A stretch of 64,000 nt of DNA from Sphingobacteriaceae bacterium (lineage in GTDB: Bacteria; Bacteroidota; Bacteroidia; B-17B0; Aurantibacillaceae): the NCBI GenBank assembly GCA_016715905.1, contig JADJXI010000003.1:806001-870000 (forward strand), read 5' to 3'. A program made the position numbers and the translations under genes. Positions 34,280-44,053 of this stretch are shown piece by piece. Every line of letters begins with the position of its first letter. Position 1 is the first letter of the stretch. The notes under the pieces were generated by a model. The model did not search any database. It worked only from the letters and a program-made list of their open reading frames with translations, and was not told where the DNA came from.

Positions 34280-36422
34280 ATGAAAAAACATCTATCAATT
34301 CTTGGTCTAGCTGTAGCGCTCCTTAGCGGTTTAAACAGTTTTGGTCAATCGAATAAAGTTTATCCTTGCGGTACTTACGAAGCAATGGAAGCGTATTTCG
34401 AGTCTAATCCTGAAGCGCGCAAGTTGTATGAACAAAAACAAGAACAATTAAATAAAGATGCTCTTGCGTATAAAAACAATCAAAATAAAACATTAGCACC
34501 TCCAATTTATACCATTCCGGTTGTGTTTCATGTTTTACATCAAGGTGGTGCTGAAAATTTACCGGATGCAGATATGATTTCTGCTTTACAATGGGTGAAT
34601 GATGATTTTGCAAAAGCACATGGAGATGCTTCGTTAACAGCTGCTCCGTTTAGCTCGCTTTATATTAATTCCGAAATCAAATTAATGTTGGCCAAAAAAG
34701 ATCCTGCAGGCAATTGCACTAACGGAATTATTAGACATGTGGATGCGAAAACAAATTGGAGCCAATCATCAGCATTGAGTGGCGCTTATTGGAACTATAC
34801 TTGGGATCCTACAAAATATTTAAATATTTACGTAGTTGGAAACATAGTGCCTCAAGGAACGGTAACCGGTGGCGGAATTATTGTGGGTTATACTTACAAG
34901 CCGGGCACATGGCCTTCCGGAGATCCGCACGATGCTATCGTTTATCGCTTTAACTTTTTACAGAATGCACAAGCCCGTTCATTAACACATGAAGTGGGAC
35001 ATTGGTTAAATCTATCACATACTTGGGGGAATACTAACGCTCCTGGAGTTGCTTGTGGAGATGACGGATGCGCAGATACCCCCGATACCAAAAGGAAATT
35101 TCACGGGGTGCCCATCCAGTTTATCTGGTAATACTTGTCCGGGAAGCGGGGGATTAGATAATATTCAAAACATCATGAATTATTCTGACTGCCCGATTAA
35201 TTTCACAACAGATCAAACAAACAGAATGCGTACGGCACTTGCTACAGGTGGTGGTTCCGGCAGAAATAATCTATGGTCAGGAACAAATTTAACAGCAACC
35301 GATGTAAATGGTTCCGGAATTTGTGCTCCTATTGCCGACATTATATCAAATAATTTAAGTTATACGGTTTGTTCAGGTAGTTCTTTAATCATGAAGAGTG
35401 CTTCCTATAACGGTACTATTGCCTCTTATGCTTGGGCCGTTTCTTCAGGTACGGCTGCAACGCCAACGGCTTCTCAAACATCCATTGTATTTCCAACTCC
35501 GGGTACTAGTATAGTTACATTAACTGTTACGAACGGAACCGGTTCAAGTTCTGTTTCTAAAACAATTACAGTGTTAGATGGTTCTGTTCAAGTTCCAAAT
35601 AATTATTTTGAAAGCTTTGAAGCACCGGGATTACCTGCAAATTGGACTGTTGTAAATAACAATGGAGGTTCAGTTACCTGGGCGCAAACTAATCAGGCTG
35701 CAATTGATGGAACGAGCTCCTATTATATTCGTGGTGCAACCAACTTTGCTAATCACATTGATTATTTAGTTATGCCGGTTATAAATCCGCAATTAAATGT
35801 AAATAATACGGTATTTACATTTAAGTATGCTTACGCTAGAGCGTCAGCAAGTAACAACGATAAATTTGAAGTGCAAGGTTCTATTGATTGTGGCGGAACG
35901 TGGAACACAATTATTGGATTAAGCGCTGCTACTATGGCGAGTGGTTCAGGTGGTGTGACTTCAAGTCCTTATACTCCTGCAGCAAGTGAATGGAAATTAT
36001 ATGATGTTTACGCACACCCGAATTGGTTTACTTACACTGGTTATCCTAGTGTTATGGTTCGTTTCATGTTCCAAGAAGATGTAGGTGGTGTTGGATTTGG
36101 AAACAACTTCTTTTTGGATGATATTATTTTCTCAGATCCTAATGGTGTAAATGAATTAACCAAGAGTTTAAGTTTCAGAATGGCACCAAATCCTACTAAC
36201 GGGCAAACTGCTTTGATGTTTAATTTACATGACGCATCTAAAGTATCCGTTGAAGTTTTAGACATCATGGGTAGACAAGTTTTACCTACAGAAAATTATA
36301 ATTTAAATCCAGGTGAACAATCAATTGATGTAAATAAAAATAAAACATTAAGTCATGGAATTTATTTTGTAAATGTGAGTGTTAATGGAGCTGTAATGAG
36401 CAGAAAATTAATCATTGACTAA
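34280..36422 (+). pseudogene. M43 (pappalysin-like) zinc metalloprotease, T9SS cargo, interrupted by one frameshift
   Basis: Two overlapping frames together make one protein of about 713 residues. The first frame (34280-35131) has a signal peptide (MKKHLSILGLAVALLSGLNS), a propeptide-like part and the zinc motif HEVGHWLNLSH (His237, Glu238, His241, His247), then runs out of frame after CADTPDTK. The second frame supplies GNFTGCP, the Met-turn NIMNYSDC, a PKD-like domain, a choice-of-anchor/MAM-like beta domain, and a type A T9SS sorting domain (APNPTNGQ to MSRKLIID). Removing one A from AAAA at 35090-35093 joins them exactly. It may be a sequencing error, a real mutation or frameshifting. As written, the first product lacks the Met-turn and export signal. 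Confidence 0.88.
35090..35093 (+). other. Frameshift site in the M43 protease gene
   Basis: A run of four A lies where the reading frame changes (GATACCAAAAGG). With three A the protein reads ...DTPDTKGNFTGCP..., as expected for the family. Everything on both sides is intact. Confidence 0.85.
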
Positions 36423-36439
36423 TTTTTTTCATTAATAAA

Positions 36440-36471
36440 AATCCCGTTACTTGGTAGCGGGATTTTTTTTT
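36440..36471 (+). terminator. Rho-independent terminator of the M43 protease gene
   Basis: AATCCCG (36440-36446) pairs with CGGGATT (36458-36464) and is followed by nine T. The likely comEC start lies only 9 bases past the T-run. Confidence 0.85.
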
Positions 36472-36480
36472 GTTGAAATT

Positions 36481-38514
36481 TTGAATGTTTTTTCACACAT
36501 ACCATTTTTAAGAATTCTGATTCCTTTTTTAGCGGGAATAAGTTGTGCAGTACTACTTTTTGAAAACAATAATTTTACCCCATTTGTATTCATAATTATT
36601 TCAATTATTCTTTTTCTGTTTCTATTTGATAAATCTTCGGGCATTTCAAAAATAATTTTTTTAGCAGCTTGTGATTTATTTTTATTCTTTTTTGGCGCAG
36701 CAGTAATTCAAAAGAAGAATGTAGAAAACTGCAATACGTATTATGCGAATGCCATAAACATAAAAGAAAGAAATAAATTTCTGATTACTATAGCAGATTT
36801 ACCGTTAGAGAAAGAAAAAACGTTAAAGTTGAAGGCAAAAGTACAAGGCGTTTTGGCCGGAAATAAATACAAAACTTCAACAGGGGATTTTATTGTTTAT
36901 TTGAAAAAAACTCCAAATCAAAAAAGAATCAAAGCCGGTGAGCAATTTGTTATTGAGGCTAAATTATTGGAACCGCCATCACCTTTAAATCCTCTTGAAT
37001 TTAATTACAAGAGTTATTTGCATAGGAATCAAATAAATCATATTTGTTTTATTAACGAAAGTGAAATGTTTGCGGCAGCAACTACTTCAGGTTTAAATGT
37101 ATTGCAAGAATGGGGGATACGTTTGAAGGAAATGATACTCCAAAATATTAAAACTTCCGATTTGTCTCCGGAAGCTGTTGCCATTTGTTCCGCTTTAATC
37201 ACCGGATATGATTCCGAAATTTCAAGAGAGATTTTGGATAATTTTGCGCATACAGGGACATTGCATGTACTCTCTGTTTCGGGTTTACATACCGGTTTAG
37301 TTTTTTTAACCTTGTCTTTTTTATTTAGCTTTTTTGAAATCAAAAGGAAATGGCCCGTACTAAAATTCATCTTTATTATTTCCGGATTATGGTTGCTGGC
37401 TTTAATTACCGGTTTTGCACCTCCGGTAACTAGAGCGGTGCTTATGTTTAGTATTTTAGGTATAGGTCAACTTTTTTTTAAGAATAACGCCAGAAATAGT
37501 ATTAATATTTTATTTTTTTCTGCCTTTTTACTTTTATTGTTAGATCCCTATTTATTGTTTGACGTTGGTTTTCAACTAAGTTATTCGGCTGTGTTTGGAA
37601 TTATTTATTTGCATCCAAAATTTACAACTCTAATTACAACACAAAACAAAGCATTATGTTATTTAATGAATGCAAGTTTTACTTCTTTGGCTGCAACCAT
37701 AACCACGCTGCCATTTACCTTATTGTATTTTAAACAATTTCCACTATGGTTTATACTTTGTAATTTATTAATAGTGCCTCTTACTTTTGTTTTAATGATT
37801 TTGGTTTTGCCGGTAATTTTTAAACTTAAGTTCACAATTTATATAATCAATAAATTGGTAGTATTTATGCTTGGATTTATTACTTGGTTCAATAATCCGG
37901 CAATTGGTTATATTGATAATATAGATTTTAATTCTGTTGATTTTATTTTCCTGAGTATTTTATTACTTTTAGTATTTCAGATTTTCCGTAGCAGATCCTA
38001 TCGCAGCGTAGTTTCTTTTTTTGCACTTCTCATAATCTGGCAGTTTAATTCGGTCATTCAGGCGTACTATGCCAAAAGTTCAAGTCAGTTTACTACTTAT
38101 CATATCAAAAATAAATCTATAGCTTCGATTAAAAATACAATGTTCACATATATAAATCCGCATGAAAAAAGCGATTATAATTTTCATATTCGCAATCACA
38201 TTATTTCATTTAATCATGCCCAGGTTTATACAAAAGAGTTTAACCGCATTCAAATGCCGGGAAGTGAAATACAAATTTTGGGTAAACACGCATTACCCTT
38301 TGGGGTAAATAATCCGTTGAATAAAACAATACTTATTACAAACAATTATCAGTTATCTGAAAAATCATTCTTAAATTTAAAAAATGTGCAGTTGGTCGTT
38401 TGTGATGGATCTAATTCATACACAACTTGTTTGCAAACTAAAAAACTATGCCTGAAATATGGAGTTAATTGTTTTAGTACTTTTGAAAAAGGAGCTTATA
38501 TAAAAGAGATTTAA
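36481..38514 (+). CDS. comEC: ComEC/Rec2 family DNA uptake channel protein
   Basis: ComEC is the inner-membrane channel for single-stranded DNA uptake in transformation. The start at TTG 36481 is chosen because it gives MNVFSHIPFLRILIPFLAG, the expected N-terminus; an earlier TTG lies inside the terminator hairpin and no in-frame ATG is near. The roughly 677 residues include N-terminal membrane segments, a soluble OB-like DUF4131 region (about 100-200), and the Competence domain with the pattern HTGTLHVLSVSGLHTGLVF near 260 and many membrane helices to about 510. The C-terminal 150 residues are soluble and do not show a metallo-beta-lactamase zinc motif. Other competence genes are not nearby. 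Confidence 0.88.
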   Translation: MNVFSHIPFLRILIPFLAGISCAVLLFENNNFTPFVFIIISIILFLFLFDKSSGISKIIFLAACDLFLFFFGAAVIQKKNVENCNTYYANAINIKERNKFLITIADLPLEKEKTLKLKAKVQGVLAGNKYKTSTGDFIVYLKKTPNQKRIKAGEQFVIEAKLLEPPSPLNPLEFNYKSYLHRNQINHICFINESEMFAAATTSGLNVLQEWGIRLKEMILQNIKTSDLSPEAVAICSALITGYDSEISREILDNFAHTGTLHVLSVSGLHTGLVFLTLSFLFSFFEIKRKWPVLKFIFIISGLWLLALITGFAPPVTRAVLMFSILGIGQLFFKNNARNSINILFFSAFLLLLLDPYLLFDVGFQLSYSAVFGIIYLHPKFTTLITTQNKALCYLMNASFTSLAATITTLPFTLLYFKQFPLWFILCNLLIVPLTFVLMILVLPVIFKLKFTIYIINKLVVFMLGFITWFNNPAIGYIDNIDFNSVDFIFLSILLLLVFQIFRSRSYRSVVSFFALLIIWQFNSVIQAYYAKSSSQFTTYHIKNKSIASIKNTMFTYINPHEKSDYNFHIRNHIISFNHAQVYTKEFNRIQMPGSEIQILGKHALPFGVNNPLNKTILITNNYQLSEKSFLNLKNVQLVVCDGSNSYTTCLQTKKLCLKYGVNCFSTFEKGAYIKEI

Positions 38515-39507
38515 ATGAAATTGAGGATTGGAGATATTGTTCGTTTTTTGAATGAAAAGGGCGAAGGAAAAGTAACGCGAATAAAAAATGCAACTACTGT
38601 TTACGTAGAGCTTTCTGATGGTTTTGAAATTCCTTATCCTGTAAAAGATTTGGTTCCAATTCATACTACTTTAATCTTAGATAAGGATACCGATAATATT
38701 GAAATGAGCACAGAACCCGGTGATGCAGATGCCATTTATTTTATCATTGAGCCTGATCATGAACTCGAATTATTGGTGAACGAATATCGTTTATTTATTT
38801 ACAATGCTTCTTCTTTTCAAATGCTATATACGTATTCAATTAAAGAAGGGGAGTATTATCAAACGCTTAAGCATGGAGAATTAGGGGCCTATCAAAAAGT
38901 ACTTTTGAAGCAAGTTAAACTTAGTTTTTTTAAGGAATTTCAGTATCATAAAATAAATTGTATTTTATTCAAAAATTCGCATTTCAAGGCTCAATTACCA
39001 ATTGCCGAAATATTAAGTATTAATGAACAGGTACTGAAAACGGAAAAGAAAATACAGCACGATGAATTTAAAAATCCGGTTTACGGGTTTATTTTAAAGG
39101 AAGAATTTTATAATACTAAAGAGGTTTTACAAACTTTAAACGAAGAGGATATTAAAAGGATAGCAGCTATAAAAGAGTTTAAATCTTCTGTTTCAGTTTC
39201 CAGAAGTAAAAAGCAATACTTTAAGTCTTTGGAGAAGGAAGTCGATCTTCATATAGAAGAGTTAGTAAAGGATACTAAGGGTTTGTCGAGTTATGAAAAG
39301 TTAAATATTCAACTGGAACGATTTGAGAAAGAATTAGATCAAGCCATCGAAAATAATTTAAAAAAAATTATTTTTATACATGGAGTGGGAAGCGGAAGAT
39401 TAAAAGCTGAGATATTGCAAATTCTTAAAACGACTAATGGTATAACTTTTCATGATGCACCCTATAAAGAATTCGGTTTCGGAGCTACGCAGGTCAATAT
39501 CCTGTAA
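38515..39507 (+). CDS. DUF2027/Smr domain protein
   Basis: A 330-residue protein found widely in Bacteroidota. The N-terminus is an SH3-like DUF2027 part (MKLRIGDIVRFLNEKGEGKV, residues 1-60), followed by a beta-sandwich (about 70-170). The C-terminal Smr domain is typical: VDLHIEEL near 241, then KKIIFIHGVGSGRLKAEI near 281-298 and GFGATQVNIL at the end. Smr domains bind or nick nucleic acids; which one applies here is not known. The start codon directly follows the comEC stop (no gap), so it is translated from the same message. Confidence 0.9.
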   Translation: MKLRIGDIVRFLNEKGEGKVTRIKNATTVYVELSDGFEIPYPVKDLVPIHTTLILDKDTDNIEMSTEPGDADAIYFIIEPDHELELLVNEYRLFIYNASSFQMLYTYSIKEGEYYQTLKHGELGAYQKVLLKQVKLSFFKEFQYHKINCILFKNSHFKAQLPIAEILSINEQVLKTEKKIQHDEFKNPVYGFILKEEFYNTKEVLQTLNEEDIKRIAAIKEFKSSVSVSRSKKQYFKSLEKEVDLHIEELVKDTKGLSSYEKLNIQLERFEKELDQAIENNLKKIIFIHGVGSGRLKAEILQILKTTNGITFHDAPYKEFGFGATQVNIL

Positions 39508-39596
39508 TTCCCTTTGTGGAGTACTATGTGAACAACTCCCTGTCAATTTTTTCAATTTGGGATTATTTTTTACGATATTAGATAAACCTAAATTTT

Positions 39597-40811
39597 ATGA
39601 TTCCATTTTCACCCCCAAGAATTGACGATAAAATTTGTGAAGCAGTTGTAGATGCTTTAAAAAGCGGATGGATTACAACCGGTCCGCGTACCAAAGAATT
39701 TGAAAATAAACTTACCGAGTACTGTGGCAATAAAAAAACACTTTGTTTAAACAGTGCTACGGCCGGCCTGGAATTAATGCTGAGGTGGTTCGGCGTAAAA
39801 GAAGGGGATGAAGTTATTATTCCCGCTTATACCTATTCTGCTACTGCCAATGTTGTAATTCATTGTGGCGCCAAACCTGTTTTTGTGGATGTGAATTTCG
39901 ATGATTTTAATTTAGATGTGAGTTTGTTAAGTGATTATATTACGGATAAAACTAAGGTAATTATTCCTGTTGATTTTGGTGGAATGCCTTGTCATTATAA
40001 AGTAATTAATGAATTGGTGGAAGTGTACAAGGATAAGTTTGTACCTGCAAATGAAGTGCAGAAAAAATTGGGACGCATTATGGTGTTAAGTGATGCAGCG
40101 CATAGTTTAGGTGCAAGTTTGCGAGGTAATAAAGCCGGATCGCTAACTGATGTTTCTGTTTTCTCCTTTCATGCAGTTAAAAATTTAACTACTGCTGAAG
40201 GTGGCGCCATCGCCTTAAATTTTGATGAAAATTTATTTGATAATAATGAAATTTATAATGAATTATGCATCAAAAGTTTGCATGGTCAGAATAAAGATGC
40301 TTTAGCTAAAACTCAAAAAGGAAGCTGGCGATACGATGTTACAGAAGCGGGTTATAAATGCAATATGACGGATATTTCGGCTTCCATTGGATTGGTTGAA
40401 TTGGCCAGATACGAGAATGATACTTTGGTAAAAAGAAAACACATTGCAAATTTATATCACACTTTGCTGAAAGATGTTCCTAAAATTGAACTTCCTATTT
40501 TTCAGGATTCTATTCGTGAGAGCTCTTATCACCTGTATCCTCTGCGAATACGTGGAATTTCAGAACAGCAACGCGATGCTATTATACAGGAAATTTTTGA
40601 TAGAGATGTGAGTGTTAATGTGCATTTTCTTCCGGTGCCCGCCATGTCATTTTACGCGAATTTAGGTTATAAGGTAACAGATTATAAAACAGCTTATGAT
40701 AATTATTGCAGAGAAATATCACTTCCTTTATACTACAACCTCACGGACGAACAAGTGCAAACCGTAGCTCGCGCAGTAATTGAAAGTATTCAAAAAGTAT
40801 TAAATTCCTAA
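39597..40811 (+). CDS. DegT/DnrJ/EryC1/StrS family PLP-dependent aminotransferase
   Basis: These enzymes transfer an amino group to a keto-sugar nucleotide during surface polysaccharide or glycan synthesis. The 404-residue protein has the fold-type I layout: GWITTGPRTKEFE (about 24-36), DEVIIPAYTYSATAN, the aspartate motif SDAAHSLGA near 165, and the PLP lysine Lys195 in FSFHAVKNLTTAEGGA. The C-terminus (VNVHFLPVPAMSFYANLGY) is typical. It precedes a sugar transferase gene by 18 bases, and the two form a small glycan unit. The exact sugar (for example a 4-amino-4,6-dideoxy sugar) cannot be read. Confidence 0.93.
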   Translation: MIPFSPPRIDDKICEAVVDALKSGWITTGPRTKEFENKLTEYCGNKKTLCLNSATAGLELMLRWFGVKEGDEVIIPAYTYSATANVVIHCGAKPVFVDVNFDDFNLDVSLLSDYITDKTKVIIPVDFGGMPCHYKVINELVEVYKDKFVPANEVQKKLGRIMVLSDAAHSLGASLRGNKAGSLTDVSVFSFHAVKNLTTAEGGAIALNFDENLFDNNEIYNELCIKSLHGQNKDALAKTQKGSWRYDVTEAGYKCNMTDISASIGLVELARYENDTLVKRKHIANLYHTLLKDVPKIELPIFQDSIRESSYHLYPLRIRGISEQQRDAIIQEIFDRDVSVNVHFLPVPAMSFYANLGYKVTDYKTAYDNYCREISLPLYYNLTDEQVQTVARAVIESIQKVLNS

Positions 40812-40829
40812 AATAAGCTATTCCCTTCC

Positions 40830-41417
40830 TTGAAACGAGTTTTTGATATTCTATTTTCACTTTGCGGAATTGTTATTCTATTGCCTGTTTTTATTCTTAT
40901 CCTAGTACTTATTTTATTAAATGATGGATGGCCTGTTTTATATAGACAAGTTAGAGTAGGGCAATGTAATCAGGATTTCACCTTAATCAAGTTTCGTACC
41001 ATGAGAAAAAATTCTGATCTATTGGGTTTACTTACGGTTGGCGGACGTGATCCTCGTGTTACGGCAATAGGCTACTATTTGAGAAAGTATAAACTAGATG
41101 AATTACCTCAATTGTTTAATGTACTAATGGGACAAATGAGTTTAGTAGGTCCTCGTCCGGAAGTTCGAAAGTACGTGCAATTATATACAGATGAACAATT
41201 AAAAATTTTGAATGTTAAACCCGGGATAACCGATTATGCTTCTCTGGAATATTATAATGAAAACGAATTATTGGCTAAATCTGCTAATCCCGAAAAAACT
41301 TATATTGATGAAGTGATGCCGGCAAAATTAAATTTGAATAAGAAATATGTAGAAGAAGCAGGAGTGCTAATCGATTTAAAAATAATTTTTCTAACTATTA
41401 AAAAAATATTAGCTTAA
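40830..41417 (+). CDS. Bacterial sugar transferase (initiating glycosyl phosphotransferase)
   Basis: This 195-residue enzyme transfers a sugar phosphate from a nucleotide sugar to undecaprenyl phosphate, starting a glycan chain at the inner membrane. It starts with TTG, giving MKRVFDILFSLCGIVILLP, the usual N-terminal re-entrant membrane helix; no ATG fits. The family motifs are all present: KFRTM near 51, DELPQL, SLVGPRPE and KPGIT. Being only the catalytic core, it matches the short PglC/WcaJ-C-terminal type. It is downstream of the aminotransferase, and both probably serve the same glycan. Confidence 0.92.
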   Translation: MKRVFDILFSLCGIVILLPVFILILVLILLNDGWPVLYRQVRVGQCNQDFTLIKFRTMRKNSDLLGLLTVGGRDPRVTAIGYYLRKYKLDELPQLFNVLMGQMSLVGPRPEVRKYVQLYTDEQLKILNVKPGITDYASLEYYNENELLAKSANPEKTYIDEVMPAKLNLNKKYVEEAGVLIDLKIIFLTIKKILA

Positions 41418-41419
41418 AA

Positions 41420-41839
41420 TCAGGCCATCTGTTGTTCTGAATTTTGATTTAAAATATCTCGTAGCCATTCTTCGGCCTCTTCTTCTGTTTTAAATAATTT
41501 GGTGGGTACTTTAGGTTTATTAAAGTTGATATATACATTTCCTAAAATTCTAACCGACATGGATTTAATAATTACCGCTTCAGCTAATCTACCCAACACG
41601 GGATTGTTAGCAGCGTATTCTCGGGCTTCTTTGGTGGCTGAAGTACGTGCACCTGCTATCACCAGAATTACATGTCTCTTGCCCAGGGTGATTTTAGCAT
41701 ATAATTCCCGCTGTGCAATGATATCCTCCAACTCCATTTCAGAATCATTATCTAAAATTGTTTTAATGAAACTGCTGTCATTATAAAATACAGTTGCGTA
41801 ATTTGTTCTTATGGAGTTGGTATATGGTGTTGAACTCAA
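41420..41839 (-). CDS. STAS/SpoIIAA-like small protein
   Basis: A 139-residue soluble protein. The pattern KRHVILVIAGARTSATKEAREYAANNP followed by LAEAVIIKSMSVRILGNVYINF and KLFKTEEEAEEWLRDIL (each read in shorter parts) is that of small Bacteroidota proteins with a STAS/SEC14-like fold. The strand-helix order and a final EEAxxWL helix match lipid- or anti-sigma-antagonist-type folds. No phosphoacceptor can be confirmed: ARTSATKEAR has Thr-Ser at the position where SpoIIAA proteins carry the phosphorylated serine, which is suggestive only. It starts 34 bases after the recG end on the same strand. Function unknown. Confidence 0.65.
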   Translation of the reverse strand: MSSTPYTNSIRTNYATVFYNDSSFIKTILDNDSEMELEDIIAQRELYAKITLGKRHVILVIAGARTSATKEAREYAANNPVLGRLAEAVIIKSMSVRILGNVYINFNKPKVPTKLFKTEEEAEEWLRDILNQNSEQQMA

Positions 41840-41873
41840 GATGTATTAAAAATACTAATTTATTTTTAGTTAC

Positions 41874-43970
41874 TCAACCTATTTTACTCCAGTCTTTTTT
41901 CGCTTTTGATAAGGTATTTAAACCTTGTAAAACCGCATTGTTTTTTGGTAATTGCAAATTAGGGTCTTCTTCCAATAATATTTCAGCGCATTGCCTAGCC
42001 ATTTGTAATATTTGACCATCTCTAGCTAAGTCTGCCAGTTTTAAATCCATTACACCACTTTGAACTGTACCTTCAATGTCGCCCGGACCTCTTAATTTTA
42101 AATCAACTTCACTAATTTCAAATCCATCATTCGTTCGCACCATGGTTTCCAATCTGGTTTTAGTTTCCCGACTTAACTTATTTCCCGACATAAGTATGCA
42201 ATAACTTTGTTCTGCGCCTCTTCCAACTCGACCTCTTAATTGATGTAATTGGGCAAGTCCAAATCGTTCTGCGCTTTCAATAATCATCACTGAAGCGTTA
42301 GGAACATTTACCCCAACTTCAATAACTGTTGTGGCAACCATAATTTGAGTTTCGCCCTTTACAAACCTTTGCATTTCTTTTTCCTTCACATCATTTTTTA
42401 ATTTGCCATGCACAATACTGATTTGGAATTCAGGTGGGGGAAATTCATTCAATAAATGATCATATCCTTCTTGCAAATTTCTTAAATCCATTTTTTCACT
42501 TTCCTGTATCAATGGATATACAATATATACTTGTCGGCCTAATTTCACTTGTTCTTTTATAAAACCAAAAACTTTTAATCGCTGACTTTCAAAATAATGA
42601 ACAGTTTTTATGGCTTTTCTGCCAGGTGGTAATTCATCAATAATACTGCTGTCTAAATCTCCGTACAAAGTCATAGCTAACGTTCTTGGAATTGGAGTAG
42701 CGGTCATAAGTAATACATGAGGAGGATGAATGTTTTTAGCAGATAGTTTAGCTCGTTGAGCCACACCAAATCGATGTTGTTCATCAATTACTGCTAAACC
42801 CAGATTTTTAAACTGCACATTATCTTCAATTAACGCGTGTGTTCCTATTAAAATCTGTAATTCACCGTTTAATAATTTTTCATCAATTATTTTTCTTTTT
42901 TTTGCCGGCGTTGAACCGGTTAAAATTTCAAAGCGAATATCCATGTCACCTAACATATTGCTAAAGGTTTCGAAATGCTGTTGCGCTAGTATTTCGGTGG
43001 GAGCCATCATGCAACATTGAAAGTTATTATCAATTGCAATGAGCATACTCATTAGTGCTACTAATGTTTTCCCACTGCCTACATCACCCTGAATTAGCCT
43101 ATGCATTTGTCGACCACTTCCGGTATCCGTTCTGATTTCTTTCAAAACTCTTTTCTGTGCGCCGGTTAATTCATAGGGCAAATGTTTTTCAAAAAAGGAA
43201 GTAAAAGCCTCACCAACTTTTTTAAAATGAAAACCAATGCCGGTTGTTTTTCTGTTTTTATTTATTCGCAATAATCTCAGTTGAATGAAAAATAATTCTT
43301 CAAATTTTATTCGTTTTCGTGCTGATGTCATTTCACTTTCAGAATTTGGAAAATGAATTAGCGAATAGCTTTGGTATTTACTTATGAATTGATAATCGCT
43401 AATCATTTCCTGAGGAAATGTTTCCTGAATATTTTCCGGTTTTAATTGATCAATTAATATTTTCATTAATTTTCGAATCCCTTCGCTTTCCAATCCTTTC
43501 ACCTTTAATTTTTCAGTACTATGGTATACGGGTTGAAATGGGCTTCTGGTTGATAACGATTCTTCTGTTGCCATTTCAATTTCAGGATGTGCGAAATTTA
43601 TTTTTCCGTTAAAAAATGTAGGTTTACCATACAAAATATATTCTTTTCCACTCTGGAGTTTACTGGCCATCCAATGTTGTGCTTTAAACCAAACCAATTC
43701 AACTAGGCCGGTGTTATCTCTGAATAAAACAGATAAACGTCCGCCTCTTTTCGGACCAACCATTTCCAGATGTTCAATTTTACCTCTTAGTTGCACGGGT
43801 CCGCTTTCCAAATTTATTTCAGCAATTTTTTGAAAGCTTGTTTTATCAATATATCGGAATGGATAATGCTCCAATAAATCTTTATAAGTAAAAATTCCTA
43901 ATTCTTTTTTTAATACTTCGGCACGAACCGGACCAACTCCTTTTAAATATTCAATTGGGGTATCAAGCAT
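41874..43970 (-). CDS. recG: ATP-dependent DNA helicase RecG
   Basis: RecG reverses stalled replication forks and processes branched DNA. At 698 residues it has the N-terminal wedge/OB domain (about 60-160), the helicase core with Walker A GDVGSGKT (295-302; Lys301), the DEQH-type box in VIDEQHRFGVAQRAKL, LLMTATPIPRTLAMTLYGDLD (read as ATPIPRTLAMTLYGDLD), and the C-terminal motifs ATTVIEVGVNVPNA and QLRGRVGRG. The C-terminal TRG region is present. It stands alone between the STAS-like gene and a divergent small gene. Confidence 0.97.
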   Translation of the reverse strand: MLDTPIEYLKGVGPVRAEVLKKELGIFTYKDLLEHYPFRYIDKTSFQKIAEINLESGPVQLRGKIEHLEMVGPKRGGRLSVLFRDNTGLVELVWFKAQHWMASKLQSGKEYILYGKPTFFNGKINFAHPEIEMATEESLSTRSPFQPVYHSTEKLKVKGLESEGIRKLMKILIDQLKPENIQETFPQEMISDYQFISKYQSYSLIHFPNSESEMTSARKRIKFEELFFIQLRLLRINKNRKTTGIGFHFKKVGEAFTSFFEKHLPYELTGAQKRVLKEIRTDTGSGRQMHRLIQGDVGSGKTLVALMSMLIAIDNNFQCCMMAPTEILAQQHFETFSNMLGDMDIRFEILTGSTPAKKRKIIDEKLLNGELQILIGTHALIEDNVQFKNLGLAVIDEQHRFGVAQRAKLSAKNIHPPHVLLMTATPIPRTLAMTLYGDLDSSIIDELPPGRKAIKTVHYFESQRLKVFGFIKEQVKLGRQVYIVYPLIQESEKMDLRNLQEGYDHLLNEFPPPEFQISIVHGKLKNDVKEKEMQRFVKGETQIMVATTVIEVGVNVPNASVMIIESAERFGLAQLHQLRGRVGRGAEQSYCILMSGNKLSRETKTRLETMVRTNDGFEISEVDLKLRGPGDIEGTVQSGVMDLKLADLARDGQILQMARQCAEILLEEDPNLQLPKNNAVLQGLNTLSKAKKDWSKIG

Positions 43971-44053
43971 TTTACTAATTTAATTACAAGCTTTTGTTGA
44001 AACAATTTATATGTATCAAATATTTTGGCGATTTATACACTTAAATTTGATTA

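Noticed and set aside
35090..35093. Programmed ribosomal frameshift
   Set aside because: There is only a four-A run, with no slippery heptamer, stop-stimulated site or clear downstream structure. An error or mutation is simpler.
35049..36422. Separate downstream gene starting with TTG
   Set aside because: It overlaps the first frame, has no signal peptide of its own, and joins it exactly after removal of one A. It is the second half of the M43 protease.
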